The notes below the pieces were generated by a model. It was given only the letters and a program-made list of their open reading frames with translations, was not told the DNA's origin and ran no database searches. This document shows, one piece after another, positions 35,691 through 49,606 of a stretch of DNA of 64,000 nucleotides. The DNA is from Coriaria nepalensis. Its lineage: Eukaryota; Streptophyta; Magnoliopsida; Cucurbitales; Coriariaceae. The translations under genes and the position numbers were made by a program. The stretch lies in assembly GCA_027186245.1 (NCBI GenBank), contig CP114483.1:30076642-30140641 (forward strand). Reading direction: 5' to 3'. Each line of letters starts with the position of its first letter. Position 1 is the stretch's first letter.

Positions 35691-37629
35691 TAAAGAGCGA
35701 AGTCAAGGGTAGGTTTTCATGACAAGTATCGATCTTAAAGAGGGCTTCTTATATTATTGATGGAAGTTGAACAGGAACCAGAGGGGAAGAGACAGCAGAT
35801 AAGCTCCTTTGAAAGCAATGAATTTTCATCATCATCCTTTTCTATATTTAAATCTTGCAAGGTTGCTCGTAACAGAAATGTAAGCATAGGCACTTTGAGC
35901 TTTTGAACCTCATTGAAGATTGATCTTTCTCATGACATAGAATAATCCACAATAATCGAAGGCTTCTTTATAGAAACTGGGAAGAGTAACAACCTTCACA
36001 ACAAGAGAGAGTCACAGTGCTGCTACTGAAATTGGTATTTTCAAACATACAAATACATTTCAGCAAAGAATGCGAGAAACGAGAGTTATTTAAAAAAGAG
36101 ACAAATCTCCTTACGAATTCCCCTAAACCAGATCATCGTAATATGCTCATCCATATGATGATGTAGTCGATTATAATGCTTCTACCTTTAGAAGTGTCAC
36201 TCTCTCATATTTTCAATAATCATAACTAAACAGTAATCATTTATTATAATAAATTTAATCAATATAACCAATTAACTCATGTCGAAATATTCATTTATTT
36301 AAATATAACATTTTACTTGATCAAATTCAAGATTATACAAGTACGAATACAAATATTTATGTTAAAATACATAATTTCATTATTTATGTATTTTAATCTC
36401 ACAGTAAAAATTATATTCTCATTAATATATTATGCATATCAATGGAGAGAATACATATATTATATAAACTCATTACTTTTTCAAGAAGATTAAATTTTGA
36501 AAAATATACACGATCGAAGGTAAGATTAATAAATCAAACATAATATATAAATAATTCTTAATAAATTTCATACATACCAGAATTTTATGTGTAATACATT
36601 TCTCTAATTAGAAATTTCGTAAGGAATCTAATGGTGTCCTCGGATCCACCATCGACATTGCACATGCCCACATGTGCCACCTAAGATGTATGGTACTCGT
36701 TCACACGTCACTGGTCATCGTCATCTTCTCCTAGCAACCCGCGCCTAACCTAAATTTCACCCAATTGTAGGCCTAGTACCTCAAAAAATTGGGTTTTATT
36801 TTTATTAATCTCATTATTTCCTTACTAATTTTTATCATTAAGATTTTGATGCTAATTCTCGTTTTTAATCATTTAGAAAAACTTTGAATTTTCACATCTA
36901 ACAAACATGAAATCCTAAAATTTCGGAATTAAATTTCTTACCATAATATCATAATAGGATTAAATTTCAAAGTCTTATAAAATATAAATATTAACTAACC
37001 GTAAATCATCAAGAAACACATCAACAATCAATCTTAAATCAGGGTTCAAATTGTGGGTATATTTCAAGAACCCTAAATTTTATAGATTGCAAATCTACAA
37101 TGAAACTAAATCGATTATTATGGAAAAATCGGTTATAAACTTCATACAAATATAATCAAACCACAAGAAATCCAAATAATTAATCATTGTTCAAGAATTC
37201 GGATGTTTAATTTTAGATGCCGAAAAAAAACTTCAAATAATCCAAAAATTTGAAACCCAAAATTCTCGTTACATATATCGAATTATTGGGTTTTAAACGT
37301 TGAAATAAAGTGATTTACAAAAAATTTACAAATTCCCTGATAAGATTCAAAAAATTACCAAGCATAGCTTCTATTTTGATTTTTCAACTTTGTCTATATT
37401 CAAACAATATTCACTATCAATCTAATCTAAATTTACAAATTTATTTGTTTCAATCACATATCTGAAAATAATATGTTAGATTGTGTTTATGTAAACATAT
37501 ATATCAAAAATATATTTGAGCAGATATTTGAACATGTATATAATCAATTATCATTTGAACAATATATCAAGATGATTATATACTACAAATTCACTCGAAT
37601 GTTGAATCTAAATACTACATGTTGTAATA
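35691..37629. other. Intergenic, no confirmed gene
   Basis: A 48-codon plus-strand frame from ATG at 35760 (MEVEQEPEGKRQQISSFES...) is unusually Ser/Glu-rich but has no recognisable relative. The rest is AT-rich. Near 36630-36770 there is a GC-richer patch without a frame. Confidence 0.35.
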
Positions 37630-38330
37630 CCACTTGTTAGAAATTATTAATATAGCCAATACATAATAAATCGCATTAGATTTAAGATACGGATTATAAA
37701 ACATATGAATAAATCATATTTGAACTCGTCATTAATTGTATATTTAACAATCATCCTTAAGTAACGGAATTTCTTAATATGTAATAGTACTCACATGAAT
37801 ATTGAAGGTTAAGGCTTCTTCTTTATCCTGACGAAATTTTAGACGTTTTTCAATAGAACAAGACATTAGAATTACCAGTAAAAATAATGTAGCTAATATA
37901 TATATATATATATGTGTGTGTCAATGGATCATTTCATTATGAGTTACTACTTGACTTTAGGTCTACACTACTATCAACCACATATAATAAAATATAATAT
38001 CTATTATAGCTCATAATCAAAATTTATTATATAATTATATTGAACTTTCAAATATATCCCTTAACCAAACTATATTATATAAGTTATTTTTTATAAAATT
38101 CGAAATATTAAATTAATGTTAAGTTAAATAAAAAAAATTATAACATATATGTCTCATGAACGGTAGCATTTGAAAAGATCTCGAGGTAGTAATATAACAC
38201 ATACATGGATTATCATCAAAGCTAATGGATTTATCGTGATAACCTTTTGTTGAATCATACCATAAAATGAGAATCAATTTCTCTAAATTACTTATTATTA
38301 AATCAAACCCTATTAGAAAAATTATTTAAA
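37630..38330 (-). mobile_element. Copia-type LTR remnant (possible)
   Basis: TGTAATACCACTTGTTAGAAATTATT at 37621-37646 reads on the minus strand as an LTR end followed by a worn primer-binding site (compare TGGTATCAGAGC). The LTR would start TGTTAGAAATT on the plus strand and extend right. A TA/TG microsatellite lies at 37896-37920. The right limit is uncertain and no coding part is seen. Confidence 0.3.
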
Positions 38331-40584
38331 AGACCGACCAGAAACATATTTTGAATGTTAGTTTGGATATTATTTTCTTATTACACAACTGATTCACTGT
38401 CATCAATAAAGTTATCGATATTTGTAACCTATGCAATTTTAAATCAATGAAGGATGTGATGACTATTGTGATTCAAAGTTGATAGATTCAAATGACTTGA
38501 TTAGAGATGTTGTTTCCAAGCAATCATGTGTTGTTATCAGAGTTGTGGGTAATTCAAGTTCACACAATTTTATGCCCAAGTTTTTGTTTTTTTTTTCCTT
38601 AAATGCCGCGTTATTATCGCGTGGGAGAATTTCAAATTTTTTTAAGTGGGCAAATTGTAATCATTATATTTTGGATTCTTAAAATACGCTGATCAATATG
38701 GCTTGATGAGATAGCTTGAAAAGCACTGCATAATTTTGTGGTTATTTCGAGCTATTATAGCAGAGTGGTGAACTAGATTGTAGGCCTTGAGTTGGGTAGT
38801 GAATTTTATGGTAATGTCTCCTTTCATTGAGAGCCCGTCAGGAAGATAGATAATAGAAAGGACTACTTTACTTAGTCCAAGACGTTCAACTAACGGGTCC
38901 TCATAATGTTGTGACTCAATTAGCTAGTTATGCAAATCATTACCCTCGATTCATTTATGAGCAAAACACAAATTTGATTTATTCGATTCATTAAGTTTTG
39001 ATTTATTTGATTTTGATCATTTTATTATTATTATTATTTTTTGATTAAATTATTATTTTGATTCCTTAATTTATGTATTTTTTTTTTTTCATCATACTAT
39101 TTTCATTTGATTTTATTGGATCATTTATCTTTTCTTAACTTTCATTTTTATCTTTATTATTGTCATCATTACTATTGTCTCAACTTCAATAACGTATGTT
39201 GTTTTATCTCTATTACTACTGTTACCCAATTTACATTATTGCCACCGTCTCATCTTCACTATTCTCACTACCACTCGCCGCTCCACCTCTGCTATCATCG
39301 ACCCACCTCTGTAGTTATCGAGAGCAATGTGGTCATGGTCATTAGTTGTTTTGAAAGAAAATAAATGGAGTGGGGGAATTTATAATAAAATTTAAATAAA
39401 TGACTCCAAATAAATATAAATCAAAAGTTAAATTCAATTTTCTTAGTGATAATATTGAATTAGATTTCTGATTAGCTAGGTAAAAATAATTTAATTATAA
39501 TTACAAAAAAATTTAATTGGACCGACTACATAAATCTAATATATAATACATATTACTTGATTAATCTTATACAAGTGGATGTAGGAATTTTATTACTTTT
39601 TTCGCCTAATAAAGATTTTAGACCAAGACAAATTATTACAATCTAGGCCGGATGAAAAGAAGGGGATGGTACCATTTTACTGCGTAATTAGATAACATTG
39701 CAGTGGTAATTAACACTTTTTTCCCCTTTTTTTTTTTTATTTTTTTTATTGCTCTGAAAATTTGGGCATTAGGTGGAGTTAAAAAAGGTAATTTACAATC
39801 AACTCATGCGCTTTTATTTCTCTGAAAAATAAAATAAGTTGAAATGGGGATTTTCATCATTAACTTAATGCTAGTGGTGTTAATCTAAAATAGACAGCCA
39901 ATAAAATACCCATTCTTTGGCAAAGCAAAAAGCTCCTAATTAAACATGCTTGATAGAGAGTCTTGCATAGAGATATGATATACGTACCCTACCTCTTTAA
40001 CTTTTTGATTGAGAGACTTAGAAATTAGTCGTATGTTTCATGAGTGCCAACACGAACTGAATATGACAATTAAATCATTTCCGAAACTCTTGGCTGAATT
40101 GAGCCACACGTGTTTGAATTAGTAGAAAAAAAATAAACATTGAGCTGAAATATGACAATTAAATATTTTATATTAAAATTTATAGTTTCAAAATAAAAAA
40201 GAATTAAATCGTGACGAGGATTGATTAATTATCGTAATTGTGGTTGGATCTGAAATCCGATAGAATTTGGATTGAGCTGACCTAACTTAATTTTCAATAC
40301 TATATGTTCTACGGCACAATTTTATAAATAGATTAATTTTAGAAAATAACTTATATTATATGGATTAAGAAGTTCTAGGTAAGAGACAACCCGTGAGGTA
40401 TGTACCATTATCGTTATTTACAAGAGTGGATACCTAGAAGGAAGTATGATCTTAAATCATGCCGGATATACCTTGGTTACATTTGTGATAAAAGTATTTT
40501 GGAATTTCCCCATTAAAATCTGACTAATGGGAATAGGAAATTGAAACGGAGTAGAAGGAATTTTGTTAGTAACAACACTGACAT
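38331..40584. other. Intergenic, weak retroelement-like traces
   Basis: At 38480-38570 and 38880-38960 plus-strand translations (LIRDVVSKQSC, VVIRVVGNSSSHN, NVVTQLASYANHYP) faintly resemble the RNase H-like tail of plant LINE-type elements, but the match is too weak to call. 39107-39364 is a Cys/His/Tyr-rich frame from pyrimidine-rich low-complexity sequence. Confidence 0.3.
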
Positions 40585-40806
40585 GTGGATCTTGTAGTCA
40601 AAGTGAAATCAATTATTACAAAGAATGTAATAATGAAGAGATTGAACATATCATATTTGCGCCTCTTCTTTTTGTTGTTAGGTATTCCCATTATAGCTAG
40701 TGATTTATTTTCGATATCCCGCTATCGGATTTCCAATCTGTCGTGTTCCTACCAACCCATTATTCCCATTACGTCTCGAAAGCCGAGGCGGTTGGACTGG
40801 TGGTAA
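40585..40806 (+). repeat. Dispersed repeat, copy 1
   Basis: Similar to the reverse complement of 60664-60903. Shared words include AAATCAATTATTACAAAGAA, GTAATAAT, GAACATATCAT, TTCTTCTTTTTGTTGT/TTCTTCTTGTCGT and CCCATTATAGCTAGTGAT/CCCATTATTGCTAGCGAT. TTCCTACCA-CCCAT is also shared. The two open frames translate to similar but unfamiliar peptides, more likely repeat-derived than a gene. Possibly an LTR fragment. Confidence 0.55.
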
Positions 40807-42974
40807 GCCGAATTACAATGTAGATTTTTTTAAAATATAATTTCAATTAATAATTTTATTTAAAAAATAATTTTTGTTGTTAATTCTAATTTAAAAATAA
40901 TGTATTAAATTTATTAAATAATATATTTTGAAAATTTTATATAATTATTAAAATATATATAAATTAATAATTTTTTAATATATAATATTTATAATTTAAT
41001 TAAGAAATATTCTTAACATATGACTTTATTATTAATTTTTTAATAATTAATATCAGCTTAGTTCTTATTTTTACATTTTCATGGTATGATAAAAAATTTT
41101 GATATAATATTCTCATATTAGAACAAAATATAATTAAATTTCATCATGATTTTGAGAATATATTTTCACGAAATAGGATGCATAGAAGAAATATTATCCT
41201 CAACTTTAGTATTTTGATAATTTTGTATGATATTTTAAATTATCTGCTCGTCGGTCAATATTTCTAAAAATGTGTTTTTTTCTCAATGATAGATGAAGAA
41301 GTTTTCAACATGGAGATCAAGATGTTTTTAATATATATATTACACTACGAAATTCAACTTTTTTTATTATATTTTGCAGTTCTTGAATGTATTCTCAATC
41401 TAATAATTTAGCCATATTATCCGTAAATCAAATTTTACAATGTTGAAAGTACTTTACAATTGCATTTACAATATCTATTATCTAAGCAAAAATAAAAATT
41501 GTAAAATTTATTACTTCTAAAATATTTATCTTTTTTGAACTAGACTCCTTTCCTTTTTTTTTTTTTTTTTTGAAAGATCACTTCTTTACTTCATAGCTAT
41601 TCAAAATTTATGATAAAATTGATGACAATAATACATCTTGAAAAGTCAAATGATTCATGCATCACAAAGTTAAATCTTTGATATTATATTTAGTGGCAAA
41701 AAAAATAGTTCAACATTTTATAATTTAAAATTTTTAAATAAATATAACAATTATCGATAAGTACGATAACTTTTCTACTATCCATTTTTTAATCGAACCA
41801 TAGACCATATTATTCAAATATCAACGTCCATGATTATTTATTAGCATGATACTCACAATTTCATACTCAACAAATATTATTATATTATAAATCACTTTAA
41901 ATATTAAAATTAATTATTTTATTACTATAGACACCAACATTCCAAAAAAACAGACAAAAAGAGTTTTTACCTGTTACTCCATCTCTATTTGTAATGATTT
42001 CTCTAGTAGCAATGATATTTTTAGAAGTCAGTTATTTTGAGATAAAACGTGTGAAACTTCTTTACATGGGCCCCACTGCATTAACATAAAACTTTTTTTA
42101 ATTAATTTTTACGAAGCCATGGTCCTAAATTTAAAAATCATAATGTATATCTACTTACCATTTAGATCAATCTTGATTCAATTATTAATAATATAACATA
42201 TTATTATTAATTATTAGAAATCTGATATTGACGTGTGTAACTATTGATATTATTAGAGGAAATTGTTGTGATGATGGCAAGTGGAAGAGGGTTAAATTTT
42301 TTAATTTTAATTTTTTTGGGGTTAAAAGTAAATTTTTATTTGTAAAATATGATAAAAAAAAAATAATTAGATTTAAGATTATAAATTAATTTTCAATAAA
42401 CGAGTTTTAAAGGATAAAGAGTAAAAGTATTTATCTATTAAAATATTATTTTTAATCTTAAAATTTATTTAGAAGAAAAATAACTACAATTTTTTATTTT
42501 TTATTTTTTATATCAAGATTTTTTAAAAATACAATACCAATATACACAAAGTTGAGAAGACACGAAATCTTATTGAAACTTTTACTTATATTTAACAAAA
42601 ATATCTCCAAGAGAGAAAATTTTAAAAATAATATCTAAAATTTATAAATATTAAAATTAAAATATATTATAACATCAATAATATTAATATTCTTAAAATA
42701 TAATAATTTTTTTGGTAGCTTAATTTACAAATTTTAACTAATTTTACTTTTCTACCCTTCATTTGTAATTCTTTATTAGAGATCGTTTTTATACTTAAAT
42801 ATTGGTAAATTTTGATATTAAGGATGAAAATAAAATATTATAAAAAATATTTAAAATAAAATATTATAAAAAATATTTAAAATAAAATAAAACATTTAAT
42901 TCTAATTAATATATCCTTCCTTAATTATGACTTCTTGGAAATGTAGGTGTTGAGTTAATTCTTGGATAATTTGC
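40807..42974. other. AT-rich intergenic region
   Basis: Very A/T-rich, with no frame above noise and no recognisable element. It contains long poly-T and poly-A runs near 41553-41571 and 42353-42363. Confidence 0.5.
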
Positions 42975-42982
42975 TTATAAAT
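42975..42982 (+). promoter_or_regulatory. Putative TATA box of third PLT gene
   Basis: TTATAAAT lies about 125 bp upstream of the start codon at 43101, a distance similar to that in the other two PLT genes, and is followed by a pyrimidine-rich leader. Confidence 0.45.
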
Positions 42983-43100
42983 GTCACCATTCCCACATTA
43001 CTTTTCTTCACACCACTAATTAATAACTACTAATCCTCTATTTACAGAGCCACCATTTTCACTTGTTAGTTCCTCATCATTGTTTCTTCAATCAAGAATA

Positions 43101-45706
43101 ATGGAGATGGCAAACTTGAAGGAGGGACATTATGCTGCAGCCACTAGTCCTCCTCAACCCCAGATCAAAACTTTGTCAGACTTTGATCCTTCTCTTAAAC
43201 CGAAGAAGAACAAATTTGCTTTCGGTTGTGCCTTTTTGGCTTCTATGACTTCAGTTTTACTCGGTTATGGTTAGTAAATGATCCCTTTTTTCTCATCATA
43301 AATCTGATCTTTGAAATTGTTTCAGTAGATTATGAAAGGACCTTTTTGTCTCTTTTATAAACCTTTGTAAAAAAAAAAAAATGGGGTTTTGTTCTTGTTG
43401 TTGTTGTTTTTTTTTAATTATGATTATTATTATTTTTATCATTGTCAAAAAGTTTCTACGAAATTAGCCTTTTTACATGCGAAGTTAACCTTAACATGTT
43501 TTTCCCATGACCTATATACAGACATTGGTGTTATGAGTGGAGCAGCAATATTCATCAAGGAGGACTTCAAAATCACCGACGTGGAAATTGAAATTCTCGT
43601 CGGAATTCTAAACCTTTATTGCATAATTGGATCTACTATCGCTGGGCGAATCTCGGATTGGATCGGCCGCCGCTACACCATGGCGATCGCTGGAGTTATA
43701 TTCTTTCTGGGAGCTATCCTCATGGGCCTCGCCACGAACTATATCTTCCTCATGTGCGGCCGCTTTGTCGCTGGAATCGGTGTCGGGTTCGGTTTTATGA
43801 TTGCTCCAGTTTACACAGCGGAAGTTTCCCCCACTGCCTATCGTGGATTCCTCACCTCTTTTCCTGAGGTTCGTTTCCGATCATCTTCTTCATACCCTGA
43901 TATCAAATTAATTGGAATCACAATCCTGTCTAGGCTGTGATTGCTCTTTTGTGGAAATTATACTCTTAACTTGATTTTTGTTTATCCATAAATAGGAGGG
44001 AAGTGACATATTTCCTCAACTTTGCTAAGAATTAAGATTTTACTTTAAAAATATTCAAATCTTATAAACAAATCTAAATTTTTTTTTGATTTATTACGAA
44101 TCTACTTTTACCCGTCATTACTTTTAAATAATATTTGTTATCTCCACGTTTCTCAAACCATCACTTCATAAATGATGCTACATTTAAAATCACAAAACAT
44201 CCTTTATAGTTTATATTGATCATATATATGTACTCTTTATAGGATATAGTGTGAACCAAGAGCGAAATTCAATTAAAATTTAATTAATAATAAAATATGT
44301 TTAAAATAAAGTAAAATTATATTATAAATTAAATTTGATTGATTAGATAAAAAAAAAAATTAAAAATTTTATATAACAGTAAATATATTAAAACACTTAA
44401 ATAAAAATAATTATATATTGTAAAAAATTTAAAAACATATTTAAGCTATAAATCAATAACTTATAAGCTAGTTATTAAATTAATAAATATTTAATAACAT
44501 ATTTATTGAATATCTCCAATGTCAAAACAACACTAAGCTAGAAATTCAACAATCAGAAATCAAATGATACCTTTTTTTTTTTTTTCCTCTCACTTGCCAT
44601 GATAAAATATCTAACAGTTATTATGCATGTTTGACTAATGTTTCACTAACACCTCACTCCAAGTCATACAGGTATTTATCAACGTGGGAATATTACTCGG
44701 ATTTGTCTCAAACTATGCCTTCTCCAAACTCCCTGTCCACTTGGGCTGGCGCTTCATGCTAGGAGTGGGTGCAATCCCTGCAGTCGTTCTAGCCTTTTTC
44801 GTCCTATTTATGCTCGAATCACCTCGTTGGCTAGTCATGCAAGGTAGGGTAGGAGAAGCAAAAAAAGTCCTGGGAAAAATATCAGAATCCAAGGAAGAGA
44901 TGGAAGAAAGGCTAGCCGATATCAAAGAAGCCGCTGGAATCCCTCAAGATTGTACAGACGACGTCGTTCAGGTACCGAAACGTAGCCAAGGTCAAGACGT
45001 ATGGAAAGATCTCATCCTCCATCCCACGCGTCAAGTCCGTCACATTTTAATTGCAGTTATGGGTCTACATATTTTCCAACAAGCCTCTGGCATAGACTCT
45101 GTTGTTTTATACAGCCCAAGAATATTTCGAAAGGCAGGGATCACTACCTCAGATGGTATGTTACTAGCGACGATAGCCGTTGGATTTGTTAAGACGTTGT
45201 CCATCTTAGTGGCCACGTTCTTACTCGATAGAGTCGGGCGGCGTCCGCTGCTTTTATCAAGTGTAGCAGGAATTATCATTTCACTCACAACCCTTGGATT
45301 GGGCCTCACCATTGTCGACCATTCACAGACAAGGATAAAGTGGGCCGTCATTTTGTCCGTCGGAAGTGTTTTAACTTACGTTGCATCATTCTCGGTCGGA
45401 ATGGGGCCTGTCGCTTTCGTTTATAGTTGCGAGATTTTTCCGTTGAGGCTTCGTGCTCAGGGTGTGAGTATGGGAGCAGTAGTGAACAGACTTACCACTG
45501 CACTTGTATCCATGACGTTTCTGTCGCTATACAAGGCTATTACGATTGGCGGGTCCTTCTTCCTTTACGCGGGAATCGCCTCAGTCGCTTGGATTTTCTT
45601 TTACTTCTTACTACCGGAAACACAGGGAAAAACATTGGAGGAAGTCGAGCAACTTTTTGGCGATTTGAAGTGGAAGATTGGTAAGAAAAATGTTGAAATT
45701 AAGTAG
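43101..45706 (+). CDS. PLT: Polyol/monosaccharide transporter (PLT family), third copy
   Basis: Predicted exons are 43101-43269, 43522-43868 and 44672-45706, giving 516 residues. The intron positions and phases are identical to those of the tandem copies 27 kb away, which shows common descent, while many residues differ. Family motifs are intact: DWIGRR, ESPRWLV (in copy 1 PESPRWLV; here the first Pro is Leu), QQASGIDSVVLYSP, DRVGRRPLLL, FPLRLRAQG and PETQGKTLEE. The predicted role is a proton-coupled polyol or monosaccharide carrier in the plasma membrane. The start is the first ATG (MEMANLKEG); the second ATG two codons later is possible. The C-terminus is shorter than in copy 1 and ends GKKNVEIK. 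Intron 2 is 803 bp and AT-rich. The substrate cannot be told from sequence. Confidence 0.92.
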
Positions 45707-46329
45707 CGTAAGATTTTGACGCTCGGTTGAAGTTTGTAATAAGAGTGAGAGAATAAAACAGTAACCTAGAGTTTTTATTTTTGTTTTGTAAAAACAGAGT
45801 TAGTGAAGTGTAACGATTTCATTAAATTTCTTACTAACTTAAATGAGAAATAAAAGAGATGATTATATACTTACAATTATATTTAGATTGAATAAAATAT
45901 ATTAAAAATATAAAACATCAATTATTAATCGGTTAATTAAAATTTAAATAAAAGCAAAAAATAAATACAAAAAAAAATAGAAAAAATAAATTTGCTTTAG
46001 GCATGTTTTTACAGATTTTTGCTATCAAGGATCAAATCTAAATATATTCCAAACGTTTCTAAGACTTGAAACCAGCTTCCACGTATTTAGAATTATGAAC
46101 CAAACTTGTTGGCATGATTAGATCCATTGTAGAATTCAAATTTGGCTTCTGACTTATTCTGCAAGTAATCAGACAAATTAAAATTATAGTCGTCGATCCA
46201 TCAGACCCATATGTATGCTAGCCTTTAGTTTTCTATTCGATGCAAAATATAGTTTAACATAAAACTCACATCTGCTTAGTTAGGACGAGACAACCGAGAC
46301 TAAATTACCTTTAACACATGTGAAATGTT
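45707..46329. other. 3' flank of third PLT gene
   Basis: Probable 3' UTR followed by AT-rich sequence. No other gene is seen. Confidence 0.4.
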
Positions 46330-47095
46330 AGGTAGTAATGGAGAGAATACAATCATCATCTTTAATATCATTTACATATTGTGCATACGGTGACAATGGA
46401 GGTATATGTTAGGTGCACATGGTATAAGCGGTGATGGTGGTGATATCTCATCAGTTTGTATGTCATCTAAACTATGTCTACTAGATAAAGTATCGGGTAA
46501 AGTCCCGGTGAGTATTACTATGATGAAAAAGTCATCCTCATACTCTTGATTCAAAATATTTAACTCGGTGTCATGACTAGTACTATGTTCTTCCTTTATT
46601 CTTTCATCTCGTCATCATCACCCGCAATCTCATTCTCTTCATCATCATCAACCTCCTCATCTCCATCTCCATTATTAACGACCACCTTGGGTATGTCTAT
46701 TTTATTAGGAAGATTTTCAAGATTAGGTACGTCATTCATAAAAGGTTCAAGATTATTATCTATAGGAGCAGGTATGCCACTCCTAGAAATACCATGAATA
46801 TTAGGAATGTTAGATAATTGATGACTCTCTTCACCACATGAATCTTTTCCCATCTTTAGAAGTAACTTAACGTACAATGGAGATTTTTCCTCTCTAGATA
46901 ACAAGTACCGAAAAAATCTATTCACAATTAAAATTTTTTTTTTATGGATAGTGGTGAAGTCAACAATTTACTTACTGGCTTGTATGATAGTTGCAAACAA
47001 AAATCATTACGATCAACGTTGATATACTTCCTCCAGCAGCTGACTATAAATGACATTAGATTTTAGCAGAACTTTAGTAAATCCCTCACTTCTAT
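46330..47095 (-). pseudogene. Mutator-like (MULE) transposase N-terminal remnant (probable)
   Basis: On the minus strand, pieces in two frames read VIYSQLLEEVYQ, then NVDRNDFCLQLSYKP, then ILIVNRFFRYLLSREEKSPLYV. This fits the N-terminal PB1-like domain of plant MuDR transposases (a Y-x-x-LL start, NIDR, a SY strand, FF and P-L-V). A 109-codon frame (46925-46596) continues into a strongly acidic tail (GDGDEEVDDDEENEIAGDDDE), also usual after this domain. A further frame (46554-46372) follows after a break. Stops and a frameshift make it non-functional. No MULE catalytic domain or terminal repeats were found. Confidence 0.45.
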
Positions 47096-47871
47096 TTGAA
47101 TACCAATACCATGACTTCTTTTTCTCATTCAAGTTCACATTTTCATTCTATTCACTATCAAAACATATCATTATGAATAAGAGTTATATTTATGTATAAT
47201 AAAAATAAATGAGAATCAATATTATTGATTAAAAAGAGGAAAAACTAGAAAAACATTAGTTATTCAATGACTCGACTAATCCAATGCCTGGATGGCCCAT
47301 AGTGCTATCGAGCCATTGGGCAAGAGCCATCGACTACGGGCATTGAGTACTAGATAAAGAATCAAGTTTTATAGATTCTTTTATGCACGTTGTAGAACAA
47401 AAATCATAGTACAAACATAATTAAAAAAAGAATACATATTTTCATTTCAATTATGATGATTAATCAACTATAAAAAAAATCAACAACAAAAATCTTAAAC
47501 TTACTAATTCAAATAACATTCAAGCAAGCTTTAGCCCTATAAGATTCGGAAGCCTACCGATAAAACAAGTAGAATCGAAATATGATCGATTCGAGGAAGG
47601 TCATATAAATGAAAGGCCAACAAAATGTGGGTTTGGTTTTTTTTTTTTACCATTGGGTTGCGATGAAACTTACCGACTAGTTAGGTTTTTTTGTTTTTTG
47701 TTTATCGTTAGAATGAAGTAGAGGTTGAAGATGATTTTAGTTTCGTAATTTCAGTTTTTAGTTTACTTTTTAAAGAAAAATAAAATGTAAATGTTAATTT
47801 ATATAGAAAACTCTGTTGTGAAATTATCGTTAGAGAACATTTTTTCATAAGACTCGTTAGCCAACAAATCA

Positions 47872-47902
<31 letters not shown>

Positions 47903-48190
47903 AATCTTTTCTTCTTTCTTCTCCACTCTAACACCGCCCATTTCATCTAGTTCCAAACCTAGATCAAAATGAAATCTAGCCTTGAACCTGGATTAATCTG
48001 AAATTCATATATCCAGATTAGGACCAAATAGAAAAGCAAACAACAAGGGATTCTTAGCATATTGTAAAATGTAGGTTATTTTGGTGTCTTTAGTAAAATG
48101 CATAGGGTATTTTTAAATAAGTTAAAATGTAGGAGGTTATTGTCACTTATTTGAAAGTGCAAGGGGTTAGTAGGTATTAACAAATAGTAA
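47096..48190. other. Intergenic, no gene seen
   Basis: AT-rich. A TA microsatellite (about 47871-47887) next to a poly-T run produces a Lys/Ile/Tyr-rich chance frame on the minus strand. Confidence 0.45.
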
Positions 48191-49606
48191 GAAAATGAGG
48201 AGGAAGAAGAAAACAGGCGTTCGACCGAGTCCACATCTTTCTTTCTCAATCCTCATCTTCAAATATCAATTGTGTCTCAGAACCTTCACCGGTTGGCGGC
48301 CTCCAACGTTCGACCTACAAGTCCACAACGCCGGCCGCACCTTACAGTACCGCAGGGCAGCGTATAACTCCTTTTCGTTTTCTTCACTCAACTCAATTTG
48401 GAATATCCAACCAGCCGCGTCACAAAGGTATGTCGAGCTGATTCTCGGCTTAGAAATTGAATTTTTTCTTCTTCTTTTAATTTCACTAAAAAATTTGCTG
48501 GCAATAAAATGTTGTAGTGAATTAGAAAATTCATTCTGGTCCATGTTTGTACTTTTCTAATTCATGCACGCCAAGTGTTCGTAAAAATGCCATTAGAGAA
48601 TGAAACTTGATGAAAATTGGGTCCAACATGGATTATGCTTAACTTGGTGTAAAAAAGATCGGGCTGTCTCCTGCATTACAGATTATCTTCCATCGGCTTA
48701 TAGAACAGTTGCGTTCGATTTAATGAAATTGCCGGAATCATATCTGATCGGCCATTGTTGACTTGTATGGGCTTTGTGCGCATGACTGTCAATTTTTTGT
48801 AAAAATTACTGTGAGAATTGAGTTCATACAACCAGTGCTTCATATAAATATTATTTATAGTAAATCTTATCCAGGCATTTGTATGGTTGTCTCTATTATT
48901 GAAATATTATTTCATGCAATAAGGTGTGGTCCCTATTTGGTGGTGGTTTTTGAGATTATTCTTCTCTATATAATTTTTGTATATGATCAAGGGAATTTTA
49001 ACGGTTTATAATGGTATTTTTCAGAGAGGGTTTTCTAAAATTGATCGAGAGAGTATATTGATATGTGCCTTTGTACTGAACTTTGCAACTTGGGGAACAT
49101 GTCCCCTTGATCATAATTTTTATCATGTCTGGCTTAAGTCAAGTTCTCGGCAATTTCAGCATCCTTACTGATAGTCAACTCCTTGGATTGTATGTTATAG
49201 ATATGTAGGGTCTATTTTGTGTTTCTTATAACCCTAATATGTCAGGTCATTTTGGTTATTATGAAAAATGGCACAATTATTTCTCATTGTTATTGTAATT
49301 TAGAGATATGAGAGTGAGATTCTAGTAATTGTTTTCTTTCAGCATTTTCGTAGTGAGAAATGAGCATAGTTTGGTGACACATCATGCTATTATACCTATT
49401 CGAGGTCCTTGAGGAAGTTGTGGGCTCAAACAGGTTTATACTTGATTCGGGAAAAAAAGAAATTTAAGTTACAGTCCACACTAGTAAAAGCCAAGATGTG
49501 AGAGGTAAGTCTATTCATCCATTTGATGAGTCAAGGGCTCTCATCGAGTAGTAATATTTTTTATAAACAAGTCTTGATCCATTTTTAAAGAAAAACATAT
49601 CTTGTA
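48191..49606 (+). other. Possible transcribed leader of the PPR gene
   Basis: A GC-richer segment at 48215-48427 ends in ACAAAG followed by GTATGTCG, a plausible splice donor. It could be a 5' UTR exon spliced to an acceptor nearer the PPR start at 49607. It also carries a 121-codon frame (48195-48560), but without recognisable domains. The remaining frames (48763-49011, 48977-49171) look like chance. Evidence is splice signal and composition only. Confidence 0.25.

Noticed and set aside
38480..38960. Possible LINE RNase H-like tail
   Set aside because: Only weak similarity of a few residues, with no reverse transcriptase nearby. Not enough to call an element.
39107..39364. 85-codon frame rich in His, Tyr and Cys
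   Set aside because: Derived from pyrimidine-rich low-complexity sequence with no domain and no splice context.
43080..43100. Longer N-terminus for the third PLT protein starting upstream of 43101
   Set aside because: The triplet at 43080 is TTG, not ATG. The first ATG, at 43101, gives an N-terminus like those of other PLT proteins.
48266..48544. 92-codon minus-strand frame upstream of the PPR gene
   Set aside because: It mirrors a plus-strand frame in a GC-richer leader segment. No domain is visible and there are no splice signals on that strand.
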